Below are positions 1 to 15,300 of a stretch of DNA of 64,000 bases, piece by piece (positions within the stretch are counted from its first letter, which is position 1; each line of letters opens with the position of its first letter). The stretch is from Aplidium turbinatum (taxonomy: Eukaryota; Chordata; Ascidiacea; Aplousobranchia; Polyclinidae): positions 15,965,501 to 16,029,500 of the forward strand of contig OU964932.1 of the NCBI GenBank assembly GCA_918807975.1. Reading direction: 5' to 3'. The notes under the pieces were generated by a model that searched no databases, had not been told where the DNA came from, and saw only the letters and a list, made by a program, of their open reading frames with translations. A program made the translations under genes and the position numbers.

Positions 1-146
1 TTTTTGCTTTTTTCTCTTTTCACAAAGTTTTTGCATTGCTCGCCCAATTGCACTCTCGTCATTTCAAGAAACTTTTCAGATTGTTGCGGGAGGTAGCTGA
101 ACAAGTTTGTAAAATTTAGTGTTGGAACAGGTCAGTTATCAATACA

Positions 147-332
147 ATGAAGATATCCTTGTGGATTTTCATTGGGCTGTTGGGTATAGTTCAGGCGATA
201 ACAGTCGAAGATTTGTATCCATTCAGCGAAGAACATGACAACAGATTGCCAAGTGGAGACTCTGAAAGTTCGCACAAACTTGCTCTGAGCGTCCCTGCAA
301 AATTCTACGACAAAGAGTACGACTATTTGTGG
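147..332 (+). CDS. NID: Nidogen exon 1: start and signal peptide
   Basis: ATG at 147 opens a hydrophobic leader ([17 protein letters not shown]) with likely cleavage near residue 17, followed by an acidic stretch. Donor GTAAGT at 333, phase 0. An acceptor-like TTTTCAG ends at 79, which could be a 5'UTR splice site; that is speculative. Confidence 0.93.
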
Positions 333-3300
333 GTAAGTTTGCTATTTTGTCCGATTTTCTTTCTTTAGGACGTTCTCTTTGATACAATGCAGTGCTTGTA
401 CGCTTCCTCGAAAGCAAATGAACAGTTGCGAAAGGAACCTGAAAATTAACATGCCAGAAACTTGAATTCTCGAAAGGTTAACTTGCTATGATGCCATACG
501 CAAACTGCACTTTGGTCATAAGTTTTTGTGGTTTGGTATCCGCACATGTAAATATTGCCTCCAAGGTTGATATGTTACATGTTTTGTCTTGTTGCAGCTA
601 ACCGCAAATTTGAGCTAAATTTAAATAATCTAACATAAATAGAATGTACTGTTTATCAGGCATTTAATTGTAGATTTTTTGCGTTGAGTGGATAGCTACA
701 GGCCAGGCTGTCTATGATGCTAAAGCAAGTGCTAAAGTAATAAAATTGAAAACCTTATTGCGTTTGTTGGTTTTGTATATTTAAGATAGACTAAGTGGTT
801 AAAATAAAATAATCGCAAAATCCAATTTCACTTTTGACTTCTGGTGATGTTAAAAGTTGAAAACAACATTTTTTTAATATAGTAGCTATAGGCCTATATA
901 GTGCACTGTTTTTTTGTTTTTTTTTTGTTTTTGGTTTAACCGACGACTTTAAAAAAGTGGATTCCTGTACGCAAATTGCGAAGCGTTATTACATTTTTTC
1001 CAACTATACGATTATTACTTTTCTGCAGCCTAGCGGCGTGAAATTGGTAGCCTACTGTTTGAACAAGTGAGATTTTTACGACGACCAGGAAAATTAACCT
1101 TTTTTTTTTATCTTGGGCGTAACCGTAAGTCCATGTTTATAGAAACGAATCTGACACTTTTGCAAGAATAAAGCTTCAATAGTGAAATTGTTTCAATCGA
1201 TAAATATTCACGCTTCATTTCATCTTCTAACATGTTTTTGTCATACGTTATGGCAATGTTTATAGTTCAATGGTGAAATAAGTGGAAAACTTGTAGAAAA
1301 CACGTGAGATATAAATAAATCGTTGTATATCTGCCACGGACATATAGCCTACAAGAAAATATCCAATTAAAGTAATGAATTTTCAAAAGCATTCTTCAAA
1401 ATGGCATGACTAGTTTGTAGTTTGTTTGAAACTGAATTACTTGAGAGATACGTTTGTCCTACTCAGTTTTGGCTGTTCTCCAGTAGCCCTTATTGTAGTC
1501 CAAGTAACATGATGATTGGTCAATCTGGGAAAATAAAAAGATAGACCATTAGCCCCAAAAGCTCAAACGAAGAAGCAACGTACATTTACAACTACAGCAC
1601 TTCACAATCAACCAAAACAGTGACAAAAATAGCCAATTCATCTCCTCAAGGGATTTGATAGACAATTGAATAGGCCTATGTGCTGTAGGCTCATATCCGA
1701 AACAATTAAGTTTTTATTTGATATGTGAAACAGACTTAAGCAATAACACCATCTCCGATGCTGTACGAAAAATTTAAAAAGTGGACGCAAAAGCATTTAT
1801 TAGAAACTTTTACTTGTAGGCCCGTTTCACAACTCTTTGACATCTCTCTGTAGGTATCATAGCTAATACAGCCCTCGATGTACATTGTACAATGATGTTC
1901 CAGTTTGATCGATTTCGTGCATCTTGCCAAATTTTAGTAGGGCCAAATTTTAGTTTGGCTTTTTTTTGGCTCCTCGACATATTTGTTCCTTTAAGTTTTC
2001 GTTCTTTCACCAATGCCATAATGATGCCAGTTATTTGTAAAAAAGCGTTAATCTAAAAAGCGTTAGTCATTACTTGCAAACTTTACTAAAGGAGCCATGT
2101 TGCTGCACAAGCTTATGTTTGGTTTTGGGACAGCAGTTGAGAAGCAGTCACATACTTCGTTACCTAGGTTTATTTTTTCAAGTGTGGTGAGTTGTAGCTA
2201 TGCATTCCATTGCACTGTGAAGCTGTGTGTTAATTTGGTGGCAATAATTGTTTTTTAAAGTTGCGCAATTATGGCACTAACCTGCAAAAAGCTTTGCATC
2301 GAACCCTTTCAAATAAAAACTTTTACGTAACACGATTACAGATTAACTCCGTAAAAGCAAATGTTTGATAATTGACTGCCGAAACGGCTTCTAATCATGC
2401 ACAATTATCATTGTCTTTTAGAAATTCAGTCAAAACTTGACAGGTTTTACTTGTAAATTCTATCACATTACAAATATACAAACCGCGGTTTGATCATGAA
2501 TACAGTTGGTAGACACAACGAAAGTGAAGGTTATCTACTTTTAAAATTTTCGTTTTTGTTTTAGAATTTAGCAGCAATTTACGGTTCATTATCATGTAGA
2601 AATGCATTTTTTTAAGAAGACCTTGACCTACTTTATAGTTACCTTATTGTTTCCGATTCATTACCCTTTCATGAAACTTCAAAACTGCGTAAGTTATAAA
2701 CATAGTTTGAGGTTATGGCATGTGCTTGGAGACCCCTCATTAGTCTGATGCAGACAGACGTTTCCTGATTATAATTAAATTGCTACAAAACTATGGTTTC
2801 CCTACAAAGCAAGCCTACGGAAACCGTGTTGTTGGCAATGCTGAGGTCAGCATTGCAAAGTCTCATTGAGCGGGACGGAAGCCTGAAGCAAAATGACGCC
2901 ATGGTAACTTTCCCTCAAATGCTGCAAATGCTAAAAGATGTTCCTTTTCACAAATAAATCAAAAAAATATCAATAGGAAACTACAGTTTGTCGATCAACA
3001 AAATTGAAGATTTCTAATTTCAACTGAACATACAATTTTTCGATGACACGGCGGAAGATATTCACCATAACAGGAATAGCCTACAACTTTTATCTAGAGT
3101 AGTTGTTGGTTCGTTCTACGACGGGCATCCGTCATGTCGTTTCAGACATAAATATCTGAATCAGAATACGTCAGGATACTCCGTTTGTCGCCGAGCACAG
3201 CTGGTGTTTATATAATACTGTAATGACACCTTTTCCATCCGGTACATTGGATGATTGAAAAAGAATTTTTACATTTGTAAAGTCTGTTTTTTCAATAGTT

Positions 3301-6300
3301 AAGTTATAAAATTTTACATTGCCTGCTACTTCACTGCTTCGTAGAGCTAACAGCAAACCACAGCACTCAATGAAAACACCTTTTCGGCAATGATAGAATC
3401 TGATTTTAAGAATTATATGAATAAATCTAAACCAACCAACTTGAGTACTGAAAAGTTTGGGTGTTCATCAGGAATTGTCCTGAATCAGGATCAGCTAAAT
3501 AAGTTTCAAAGTGATAAACATTTTCGGCTTTTAGGTTAACACCGACGGATACATTTCTTTCGACCATCAGACGAGGGATGTTCTTTCATCAAACTTTCCT
3601 TTCAATGAAGCGTTGCTCTCGCCGTTTATGTTGGACCTTGACACCACAAGCCAGGGACATATTTTTTACAGAGAGAGCAATGATATTGGGGTTCGATTTC
3701 GTGCCACAGCGGACATTCGACGAGCTTTTCCTTCAACTGCTGCTGATTTCGACGCTGAATCTGTGTTCATTGTCACCTGGCATGAAGTTGAGGGCCGATC
3801 TTTGACAGGAGAGGTCTGAATTTAGTATTTTTTCGTTTATTTAACTTTTCATTCAATCATCTGGTTTATAATGACCGTCGAGATTCGTTGTGGCATGTTC
3901 AATTGATGAAGTAATACCGGTGAGCCCCGAGTACTGTACACTGAAACACGTGTCTATCATCATCAATTCCTGCTTCACTTTACTGCTGGACTCTGTGTTG
4001 CTATAATTTTTAAAAGTAGGACGTTATTCTTGGACAAACTAGTCTAACTATCAAAGCGTTTTTTTATTGGAAAGAAATCTTTAACAAGGTAAAATTCAAT
4101 GTAGAGTTAAAATGGCCTTCGTGACTAATGCAAATAAATGAACAAAAAGTTTAAATTAATTTGATTTAGTTTTATTTAATTGATATTGAAGCCATAATTT
4201 ACTTTGTGTAAGTTTTAGAATCTTTCAAAACTCCTTCTATTGATTTTGTAGACTGCCACATTTACATTCCAAAGTGTTCTTGTGTCCAACGGTCGTGACA
4301 CCTACGCCATATTCTTGTACCCGGAAAACAAAATGGGAAGTATCCCAGCAGGTCAAAAGAGAAAATCTGCCATGTTCCAAGCAAAGTAAGCATTTTGACG
4401 CTGCTCTTACCACAGTTTGCTTGTATCCTGCTGATATCCCAAGGCAATGAACACATTCGTTGGTGTATAGTGTTTGGTAATATACTATAGGCTCAAAAGT
4501 GTTTGCTTTCTATACTATAGGCTAGTTCTTTTTTGTTTTATTGCGACTTTTTTAGTGTCATCAGATAATTTCACTGTCTTCCATGGCTTAAAACAACAAA
4601 ATTATGAAAATAATCGTCAAAAACTAGTCCAAAGTAAAATATAAAAATACACCGTTCATGCGCAAAAGCTTCCAAATAGTAAAAAAAGCAAAAGCAAATG
4701 TTTAAAAACTCCTTCACCGTCATGTTTAACTGTGATTAATGTATCACAGATTCTTTATTGATTCAATTTATTGCAGAACTGGATTCAATAAGGGTGATGA
4801 CCGTTATTTGGAAATGTATCCTGTCGACAGCCTGGTAGAGTAAGTACAGTAACTTGCACAAAACCACAAAATATTTTATAAGATATCGTTGTGCGTTTTT
4901 CAAGGGTAGCAACGTAAACGTAATAAAATGCAAGCGCATTCATGGTGACTTTACTTCTCTAAATTTTTTCCAGTGAAGGTTCATCAATTGATTTGCGCAT
5001 TGCAATTTGGTGTAACATCAATCCTTTGTTATACAGCGGTTGCTTTTTGAAAGTAGTGATTTACTTTTAAATTCATTGTGTGTTGGAAATCATTGTTCAT
5101 TAGTTTATACTAGCAAGTACATTAGTCAATCATCATTAGTACATTAGTCAATAGAGCAAATCAAAATGTAGTAATTTTCTTGCCTTCTGTTGTGGTTTGC
5201 GGTTTCCATGTATCTTTTAATAAATATTCTTAATAGTTGAACGTGTTTTGTCTGCCACCATAATACGTCATAGTTTAAACTAGTTTATGTAAACAGACAT
5301 CAAAACCCATGTTAACATCAAGTTCATTTTCATGGATATTTGACTGATTCTCCTTTCAATGTAGTACTGTCAAAAATTATAGAAAAGTTCTTAAAAAAAG
5401 CAAGTACCATCCCTCCTCTTGATTAATAAAGTTTTTTTCTACTTACCAATTGCACCAGTTTTGTTAGCTCGGCTGGAATTGCGAACTCTCTTATTTGAAT
5501 CGATCTTGACGCGATTGTTAATTGACATTTTGTTAACTTTCTGCATGATCGAAAAAGAATTTTTACATTTGTAAAGTCTGTCTGTTACAATAGTTAAGTT
5601 GTTAATTTTTGCATTGCTTACTACTTAACTGCTTCATAGAGCTAACAGCAAACCACAGCACTCAATGAAAACACCTTTTCCGTAATGATACAATCTGATT
5701 TAAAGAATTATATGAATAAATCTAAACCGAATACTGAAAAGTTTGGGTGTTCATCAGGACAATTACCGTTTCTAACACAAGTTACAATGTTCATCTGATG
5801 AAAGTGAAAGTAAATACGTCAGTGAAACAATAGATCAACCTGTTTGTTGTTGGTTTTACTTTCACTTTCATCAGATGAACGAATTTCATTTATGATCAGA
5901 CATTGCATTCAGTGGCGGCTCGTGGTCTCAAAACATGGGGAGGCTGCATCAACCAGTAGGCTAACCCAGGCCCGGATTTAGGGGGGGGCAGAGGGGGCAG
6001 TTGCCCCGGGCCCCCCGACTTTTGAAGGGCCCCCCTATGTGGAAAAAATGTGATTTTGTGTTATTTTATTCCTTTTGACCTTTAAAGTTTCTACAAAATG
6101 CTGTGCAGTACTGGACTGATGCTACTGTAGACATAGAGATGGTTTCTACGCGCCGTAGGCGCGAAAAATTTTTTGCACGGGGGCCCCCCGATCTAAAAGT
6201 GCCCCGGGCCCCCATCAGCTAAATCCGGCCCTGGGCTAACCTAATATAAATAATTATAAACCTGTACCGGACTGAGTTATAAATGCACTGAGTTAGGGTT

Positions 6301-9300
6301 AGTAACACAGTAACATGTTCTTTTAATTGGCTGTCGTTTAATGTTTTTATCATTTAAAGTAAACTTTTGATAATGGCTTGAATTTGGTCAGGTTTAGGTG
6401 GCCACCAGATGGAGCTAGTACTATTATGGGACTTGGTATTAACTTAGTTGGTTAGATCTATGCTTGTGCTTTCCTACGATAGCAAATTTGTTGAAATTGA
6501 ACTAAAAATGAATAAATGGGAGACAATTTCCTTCAGGTGTTTTTCAGTGCATTTCCACCCCGTACTTCCTCCTTTATAATAGTCCATTCCAACCTGCGTG
6601 ACGTATCATGACCTCATCATCCAGAGGGAAAGGGCACCAATAATTACAGTAATTGGCTTTACTTTACATCAAAACTAGTCTGTCTCAGTGACTTCTCAAA
6701 ACACAGATCAAGTAAAGTAACCTACGATCCCTTCACCTAATCACCGATAGCTTCCACACGCTTTCCCTAAAGATTTACGAGAACCAAAGTTGGAATCTCT
6801 GACCAGGGTCTGTTCTATTTGCAGTCCCTGCAGCGCTTGTTCAGTGATGCTAGAAAACTTTTTTCTGAAAAACCTACGTCATAAAAAAAAGAACAAGCAA
6901 CACCGGACCTGCAAAATTTGCAGACCCAGAGTTGCCAATTAATGTTTGCAATACAATTTTTTTTTATTACAAAAAAAAAATATTTAGAGTTTTTTAATTC
7001 TTCAAGCGAAATAAATTTAAAAAAACATGGCAAAACTATCTATATGCAATATAATTCACAGATGCACAAAAATGTTGGGGGGCCGCAGTCCCTTATGACG
7101 AGCCGCCACTGATTGCATTTACTAGAAGTTTAGCTGCAACACATGATGATTTATAATGATGAAGTTTTGTCTGTTTAGCTAATGCATAAATCTTCATGTG
7201 GTAACACATCTCTTCAAAGCAATGCAAGGGACCGTAGTCAACTGTTTTTAAACTATCAATTACAAACTTGCAATAAGGGAGAGCATAGAAGCGGTAGAAG
7301 ATACCCTAAATTTTAGGGTATCTTCTGTAGGTAGGTAGCTTCTGTAGGTAGCTAACCTATATTTTAGGGCCTAAAATATAGGCCCTATAGCTTAGGCTAC
7401 TTTTATTTTCATCCTTTTTATAACTCTTTGAAAGTTTAACATTGATTTTGCATTAGAAGAGGTTGCTTTGGAACTTTTTTAAACTGTTTAATTTTTTAAT
7501 TTAATGTATAGCTACTGATTTTAATTTTTAGTTACAAAAACACCCGCAGCAAAGGAGAATGGATTTTTCAGATTGGCGGTGGAAGAGTAAGAGAAAATAG
7601 TGACGTGATAGCTCCTGAGAGAGTACGTCACACAAAGCGGCAAACAGTGCCTGTCATCAACGTCCAAGACGTTAACCGTAAGAACACAATGCCAGTTCTT
7701 CTCATTAATACTGTATTATTGTATTACTGTGAGGTTTCACATATTTCGGATAAAGATTTCTTAAAGACAAGTTATTTCATAACGACAAAATATCAAGCAA
7801 GTCAAGCTTGGTGGTCTCCTTTAGGCATGTCATTAAGAGTTAGTTCCAAAGTGTTACAGTTCCAGAGAGTTAGTCGGCTGCATAGCCGAGTGGTGAGAAC
7901 CCTGGAACGGCAATCGAAAGGGCGCCGGTTTGACACCGCTCAAGAGCATGCGGCTGTGTCTGTGGCAGGACACTTAAAGGCATGCCTGAAGGTGGACACG
8001 AAGATTGGCATCCTTGCCTTTCCGTCCACTTAATCTAAATCTTCAACCACCGGGTGTAAGCCTGGATACGACATAGCCTACATACATTAAGAGTTAGTGA
8101 TCTGGGAGTTAGTAAAAAAATTGTATAGGCGACATCAGGATGAAAGCCTTGCCAGCTGCATAGCCGAGTGGTTAGAACCCTGGTACGACACTCGGAAGGT
8201 AATTGGTTCGACACCGCTCACGAGCATACAGAGCTATGTCTCAGTAGGACACAAAGACATGCCTCAACCACCATGCGTAAGCCTAGATGCCATGACAATA
8301 TTAAGCAACTTAAATCCACCGATCACATTACAGTCGAAGACGATGACGACGACGATGATGATAATTTCCAACCTCCTGTTTCCCCACCTCGACGCGCTCG
8401 AGACTTCTGCTCCCGTTCTCAAGAACCATGCGTGGCTGAAAATTCAGAATGTGTCAATTTTGAAAGAGGCTATTGCTGTCGGTGTTTGTCTGGACATTTC
8501 GGCAACGGAAAAGTTTGCTTGAAAAACGGTAAACAGTGAGGTTTATTGAAACACAATAAAGTTATTTTTTTTCGTTGTTTTATTATGATGTAAAGTGTGC
8601 TGAAGTTGTTGTGGTCGTTTGAGACTCTTTTGGACAAGTTTTATAACTCAACATCAAGTGAAATGTTTGAATTACATAAAAAGGATTGTCCAAATCTTGT
8701 CTCATCAAATTTGCTTGGGCATATAAAAGCGACCGATTGTTTGTTTATTGATTACCGTACGGTATGTGTCTGATCTGATGCAGACGCTGGCGATTGTGGA
8801 TTTAGGCCTATACATTCGTTAGACTTTAGTAAATGTTTATTTATAAGTTATGTTGTTTTCTATGAACCAGCGTAATTTTTCTAACTTGCAATGTTTTGCA
8901 AAACAGTCCAGTTATTAGGTTAAAATCTTAGCTATCCCACCATGACTTGAAGCAGGGTAGGCCGATTCATTTTTAAAACTTTTATTACGCAATATTCCCT
9001 TTGAGATTACGCATTTTCATAGTGTTCAAAGTTTCAATGAAGCATTAAATTAAGAACTGGTATCTTTTCTCTGTTGCTTTCTAGTTCATCAAATGCATAC
9101 TGCAGCCACTCCCAGACAGCAAAATTCGTCATTTTACATTGATTCAAGGTTTTTACATTGATGCAACAATCTGGGCTGCTAATCATTCTAGTCAGCTAAT
9201 TACATTTTTACTTTGATATACAGTAGTTCTTTTTTTCATTGATGCAACGTTTGTTAATTTGCTGACTAGGCTGTTTTTGTTGACCAAAGTCTAATGAAGT

Positions 9301-12300
9301 AGTTCAATACATTTCAGATGAACCTATGAGTGTGAACGGCAACGTATCTGGTGTAATTGACGTGAGAGATGCCAGTGGCTCGGTCGAACGTATTCAGATT
9401 TCTAATGTTGCCTTATTTTCTTACGTCATAACAAACGAGGGTCGAGCGTACACAGCGATCAGTGGCGTTGATGCCAAGCTTGGTTTCGCACTTCAACCGA
9501 TATCAGCGATTGGGGAAATTATTGGCTGGCTATTTGCTTCCACTTCACCTTCAGCCCCCAATGGCTTCCAATTTACAGGTAAGCCTGTTTTGTTATTGAT
9601 GTTCAAAACTTTGATTCTTGGCTTACTTAAGATTGTTTAAAAATTAAGTAACCTTACTTGCTAGCGCTGAGCCCAGGAAGGTAGTTTAAAATTGGCCGTA
9701 GCTACATTTACGGTGCTTTTCTCTGTGAGTGTTGCCAGATAAGAAATTCTACACAAATTAAAAAAAAACTTGAAAACCGTTAAAAACGAATCCTTGTAAG
9801 TTGGGAAATTTTGAAGTCCCGGGCAGAAAGTAAAACTTAGGAATTTTTCCAGATTTTAAAAATATCTCAAACTTGAGACAAAAAGATTTTATCTGGGAAC
9901 ACTACTACGAATCAAAGCTCTTTGATTGCACACCATGGCAAAAATCACCGTAACAATAGCCACTTCTTTCAGAGTTTAGTATTCTTCTAAAGTTGCTCTT
10001 GCATCTTAGTTGAAGAGCAGCCTCATGTAGGCGTTCTCAACCAGAGGCAAACCTGTAAGAAGTGGAAGATGTAAGATTTTCTCTTGGAGTTAAATTGTCC
10101 TAATTGTTTTCTTGGCGTAACAAAACTATAAGCTAATCTATAATAAGACGTTGATAGCAATCTGTATTTTGTATTTATTCCGACATTTACTCCCAACAAA
10201 CACGACTAACTTTTTCAAGGAGCTAAATTTGGTCTTGCAAACGTTGAAGCCCAGAATCATGTTGCTGCAAACAGCTCAAACAAAATGTAGCCTACGAAAA
10301 ATTACAAAGTTTGAGACAAAATCCAAAATTTTCAAACAAACAAGCGCTAAATAAACTTAAGCAAAAAAGAAGCTTGGAAGAAAGTTTTCGAGAAAAAGAA
10401 ATTTAATTTTCTTTTTTCAATGCCATACACTCAAAAAGCTCTTGAAGGCAAAATCTATTTCCGGACAATTTGCTCGAGATGAACGAGTTTAAATGTTCAA
10501 GAAACTGTGACTGATATTATTAACCATAACTTCCTGATTGCTTCTTCTGGGCTAGCAATAGGCTACATCGGTAGTAGCCGTTCGTTTGAACCTTTTTCTT
10601 CCGTAGAATAAAGCTACCTTGCCTTGACATTTAGCTCAGGTAACCACCAATATTCGAAGGGTAATGAATAAAAAGCTCATTAGCTCATTGTACTGACAAG
10701 CGGAATAAAGCAAATGAAAACGAAAAACTGCTTGAACCTACGACTTTAATTTACGTTCTTGTTTAATTGGCAAATCGACTAATTTCAATGTTTCTTTCGT
10801 CCCACGCAGGTGGCAGTTTTCAACGTCGGGTGAATATTAATTACGACCAAGGTGGCTACAGATTTGCAATGACCCAGAGATTCCTTGGGGTTCGAGAAGA
10901 AGAAAACTCTGATGGGAATGTCATTGTAGTTGACACAAAGTTCGTCGGGATGCTGCCTTCTATTCCTGCCGATGCTGAAGTGACAATGGGCGATTTTACT
11001 GAAGATTATGTCAAGTCTTCCCCAGGTAAAGTATCACAACATTGTTTCGTAGTACACCAACAGTTCGTCCGCCCCGTCGGCCCCGCTAGCTCAGTGGTTG
11101 CGCGCCCGGCTCAAGATCACGCGGCGCTGGTTCGACTCTCCGGGTGTGCGCTTGAGCAACGCATTTCAGGACTGCTCTCCATTCAAAGGCACCTAGTGAA
11201 TGGAATAATTCCCCGGCAACAACACTTCAACATCCGGAAAAACTTCACTCTGTCAATCTCGGTAACCGGCCGTGCGCCAAGAGCCTCAGTATGCGAAACT
11301 ACCAGGAATAACCATTAACCAATCAAGGCTTTGTCAGTTCGAGGATAAAAATTCAAGAACCAACCGGTTAACTATGGGAACAACCAATACACAAGCGGAT
11401 GTTTTATTCGTTTATGCTTCAGCAGTTGGCGACGGCACCTTTTCTGATCATAAGTTTTGTGCCCACAACAAAGAAGAACGTCACATTTTGTGTCTACAAC
11501 AAAAAAGAACGTCACATATATCACTGTTTTTAAAAGATTAAAAAAGAAGAACGTATCATCAACTCATGACAAGCTTTTCCTTGTTTAGTTGTTGGCAAAA
11601 TCTTAAAAAATTATTTGTTTAGTTTTGTACACGCCATTATTAAGTTGTACAAATAAGATCTGACGTCATCAGAAGATGAATAAATTAAAAAGCAGATGAA
11701 GAAAGAAAATAGCAAACAACGTTTCGCGTGCCCCAAGCTATTTGGCCTCATTAGCAGTTTGCTGATATGTCAAATTAAACTTCTTGTATTTGTGTCACTT
11801 TTTCATTTCTTGGTTTTATTTGGTCTGTCGATCACATATCAGTTTTCAGAAAGTAAAAGTCGTAGTTGAGACAACGTTAATTTTACATGAAAAAATAAAT
11901 TGATATCTTGTGAGTGTTGCCAGAGTGAATGATTGCAAATAATTGTTTTGACCTAATGAACGCAAACGTACAATCAGTAACAAGAATAAAAAAAAATTGA
12001 ATAAGGCCGTTCACCAGGCATTTAGTTAAATAACATGATATGCGTTCTTCTGGTGCAAGCTGAACTATCACAAGATGTATAAGGTTACAATCTGCTTTAA
12101 TTCCGACGTTTCGTCAACCAGACACCCTGGCTGACTTGAAGAACGTCAGTCGTGTCTGAATAACGTTGGAATTAAAGCAGATTATTATCAATTTATACAT
12201 CTTGTGATAGTTCAGCTTGCACCAGAAAAAGTATATCATGTTGTTAATAAAAAGGCTTAATATTTTTCACCAAATGACATAAAGTGCTGAAAATGTTTGC

Positions 12301-15300
12301 TGTTTTGTAAAGCGACAATATATTAAGCATACGTAACATATGTGTATACAACTATACATAGCATACTGTAATTGCAAATATTTTGTGGCTAGGTCGTATT
12401 TCCACCAACTCTTCTCGCTCGTACACGATTGGCGATGTAACTCACACCTACCGCATCACCCAAGATATTATTTTCAGCGAGTGCAGAGATTCAATGAAAA
12501 ATGTAAGTTTGATGAATTGTTTCTCTGATCTGGTTGGTGTCAATCTTTTCGTTTTTAATTGAATGCTGGTAGACCTATTTAAAGTTAAATCACAAACCGG
12601 CTTTTCGAGCCAAAACTTATTTAATTTTCATGCAGTTAACCTTTCCTGTTATGTTTTTTATGCAGTTTAACTTTATTAAATGTACCCCCTTAGAAGGTTA
12701 GTAGAAAAATAGTTTTCTCCTAAAAGGTACACCAAGACAAGAGTTTCGATAAGTGTTGCTAATATTAAACGTTCTTGCACATCAATCGGTTGAACTTTAA
12801 AGGCTATGCAGTAGCCTACTATTGTTAACATTATTTGGTGTTATAAATTAATTTCTTGCGTTCTTCCGGTGACGTGTGGTAGTTATTGTCTATCTTACGT
12901 TAATAGTTTGTTTATTCTGTATTATTCAGCAATGTAAATCCTTACATAGCCTACTTGTTTTGTGCGCCAAGTGATTTGGCCAAGCAAGTCGTTAGAATAC
13001 AGTTTGCAAACAGTAGTTTATAGTTAAGAATTACTCGTTTGTTTTTACAGATTCAAGAAACTTTGAAATTGCATGTTTCTAAAATTTTCCTTAACTTCCA
13101 CGAGACTGACGACAATGTAAGGTACGCCCTGAACACAAAGATGTCTTCCCCAGGTAAATTATTTGGTTTTAGATCAGATAAACATAAAATCACACAAAAT
13201 AAACTAAATGATGCATGATCTTGTAGTTTCAAACGTAAAAAAGGATTGTGCAAAGTTTTGGTTTGAGCACGGAAACACTTTTCTATTTGGATGCCGCCCA
13301 ATCTCATGCAAAGCGCGGTGTCGTTTGCAACTAAGATCTTGCTGCTGATGAAAGAAATAGCAAATCCATCATCATGTTGTTACCTTTAGTTTGAAGCAAT
13401 TAGCAGATAAAACGACGAAGAACTATCAGCGGCTATGCCAAATGCCAATCAATTTACATTCTTTAAAAACTCATTTATCCAAGACAGCATATCACTCGTT
13501 TTTTGTATTCAACGTTTGCAGACGTTGAATCAATTTAAAAAAACGACTGATTAGCTAGTTGGGACTAGTAGGCTAGTTTAAACGCTGTCCTTTTATCTTT
13601 TGCCTTCACCATTAATTAAGATACATGCGAAGGCTTCAAACACCTGGAAAATCAACAAGAAAGTGTGCTTTGTGTTTGAACAACTCTAACGGACGTTACT
13701 TTTCATCTTAACTAAGCTTTGTTATGCACACTTCGTATTCTTCGTTCCCGCTTTGTGCAGTTGTTCTGCGGTTCCTAGATTTGCAACGGCATCTTACTAC
13801 AAGGCTGTCATCTCAAATTAACTCAATTCAGAGAAAACATTTTGAAGTTTAATGGTTTTGTAAGCTGAAGAAATTGGCTTTTCAGACAGCAGCGCTGTGC
13901 CTTCTCATCCCTGTGAAACAAGAAGGCATGGATGCCATCCAAATGCTGAATGTGAACCTTTGGAAGGGCGAGATTTCGTCTGCAGGTGTCGTCCTGGTTT
14001 TGCCGGTGACGGAAGGATTTGCGACGACTTTGACGAATGCGTTCGAAGTCCATGTCCTGCGCATTCAACCTGTTTCAACGAGCCAGGGTCATATTCGTGC
14101 GAATGTGATGAGGGGTATGAAAAGAATGCTCGAACTCAGCAATGTGAGCTGGAAGGTACGAAGTGGCATTTTGAAAGACAAAATTAAAAACAGTTGAAAG
14201 TACCCTTGTTATAACTATTCTTTCGTTGGTGCATCGTTTTTATCAACAATTCAAGTGTAGTAGCCTACTACGGAATTACTTTATCCATCGTCTAATTTTC
14301 TTGGTGACAATTGGATGACAAAAAAACAAACAAACGAACCTAACGGACAGAACAACCTGCAGCTTCCGTTCCTGCTCCAGCCAAACTCAGACCATCTTTT
14401 TGAACTCCGGCCCGGAACCGGAGGTGTGTGTGCAAACTGCATGTGTGCCTGTGGTCAGTTTCATAACCTTGAATGAATCTTTTTGTATCGTTGTGGGACT
14501 GCAGTGATGCAAGAATAGGATACACATGGTACCTGATGGCTGATATCAGGATGGATATCAGGATGGATGGTACCTGATATCAGGTACCTGATACCTGAGG
14601 GCTGACATTGGTCAGCCCTCAGCGCCCAAGAAAAAATCAAATCCTCAGATTGTTTTTCAAAAAGGTGTAACATAGTACAACCAATGCAAAATGATTTGTT
14701 CATTTTTTTCAGAACTATTCATTTTACTCTCCCAAAGTCATTTCCCATAAATCTTTGTTTATCACAAATCTTTAATATCTTTAAAAAGAATACTATATCG
14801 GGTGGATAGAAAACTTTTCTAAATTTGAAATTTACCCAAAAGTTTACTCCTGAATGGATCCTTTTAAAGAACCCTACACATTGCCATCATCATTGCCTGT
14901 AAAACCAACATCCTGCTTCCGGCCTCCGCCCAAAATGTTACCTCCGGTGCATCACTAAGCGAACCACATTTTTCTTATAAAATTCAGAAATTTTCCTGTT
15001 CTCATTTTGTTAACCAAGTAGGTAGCCTAAAACCTACCGCACACAATGAGTTTGCAAACATCAATTAACATTAGTGCTCTGATTACAATTAGTAAACTGA
15101 TTTCACATGCTAATGCTTTGCATACGTTGTATTAACGCTTAAGTGACATAATTAATTTTTTGAATCTCAGTTGTGGATTATTGCGGTAGCAGTTCGAATA
15201 ACTGCGCCGAAGATGCGACATGTACCAACCTTGAGCGCTCATATCAATGCTCTTGCAATCCTGGATTCCGAGGAGATGGTTACACTTGCGAGGCTGTCGG

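Noticed and set aside
223-417. Reverse frame over nidogen exon 1
   Set aside because: Shadow of the exon; no splice or homology support.
1736-2019. Overlapping reverse frames in nidogen intron 1
   Set aside because: Basic and cysteine-rich noise without family match or splice context.
7876-8303. True tRNA genes
   Set aside because: A and B boxes are present, but the heads do not fold as full tRNAs and are joined to a repeated body; they are SINEs. The same applies at 11079, 19489, 39021 and 46016.
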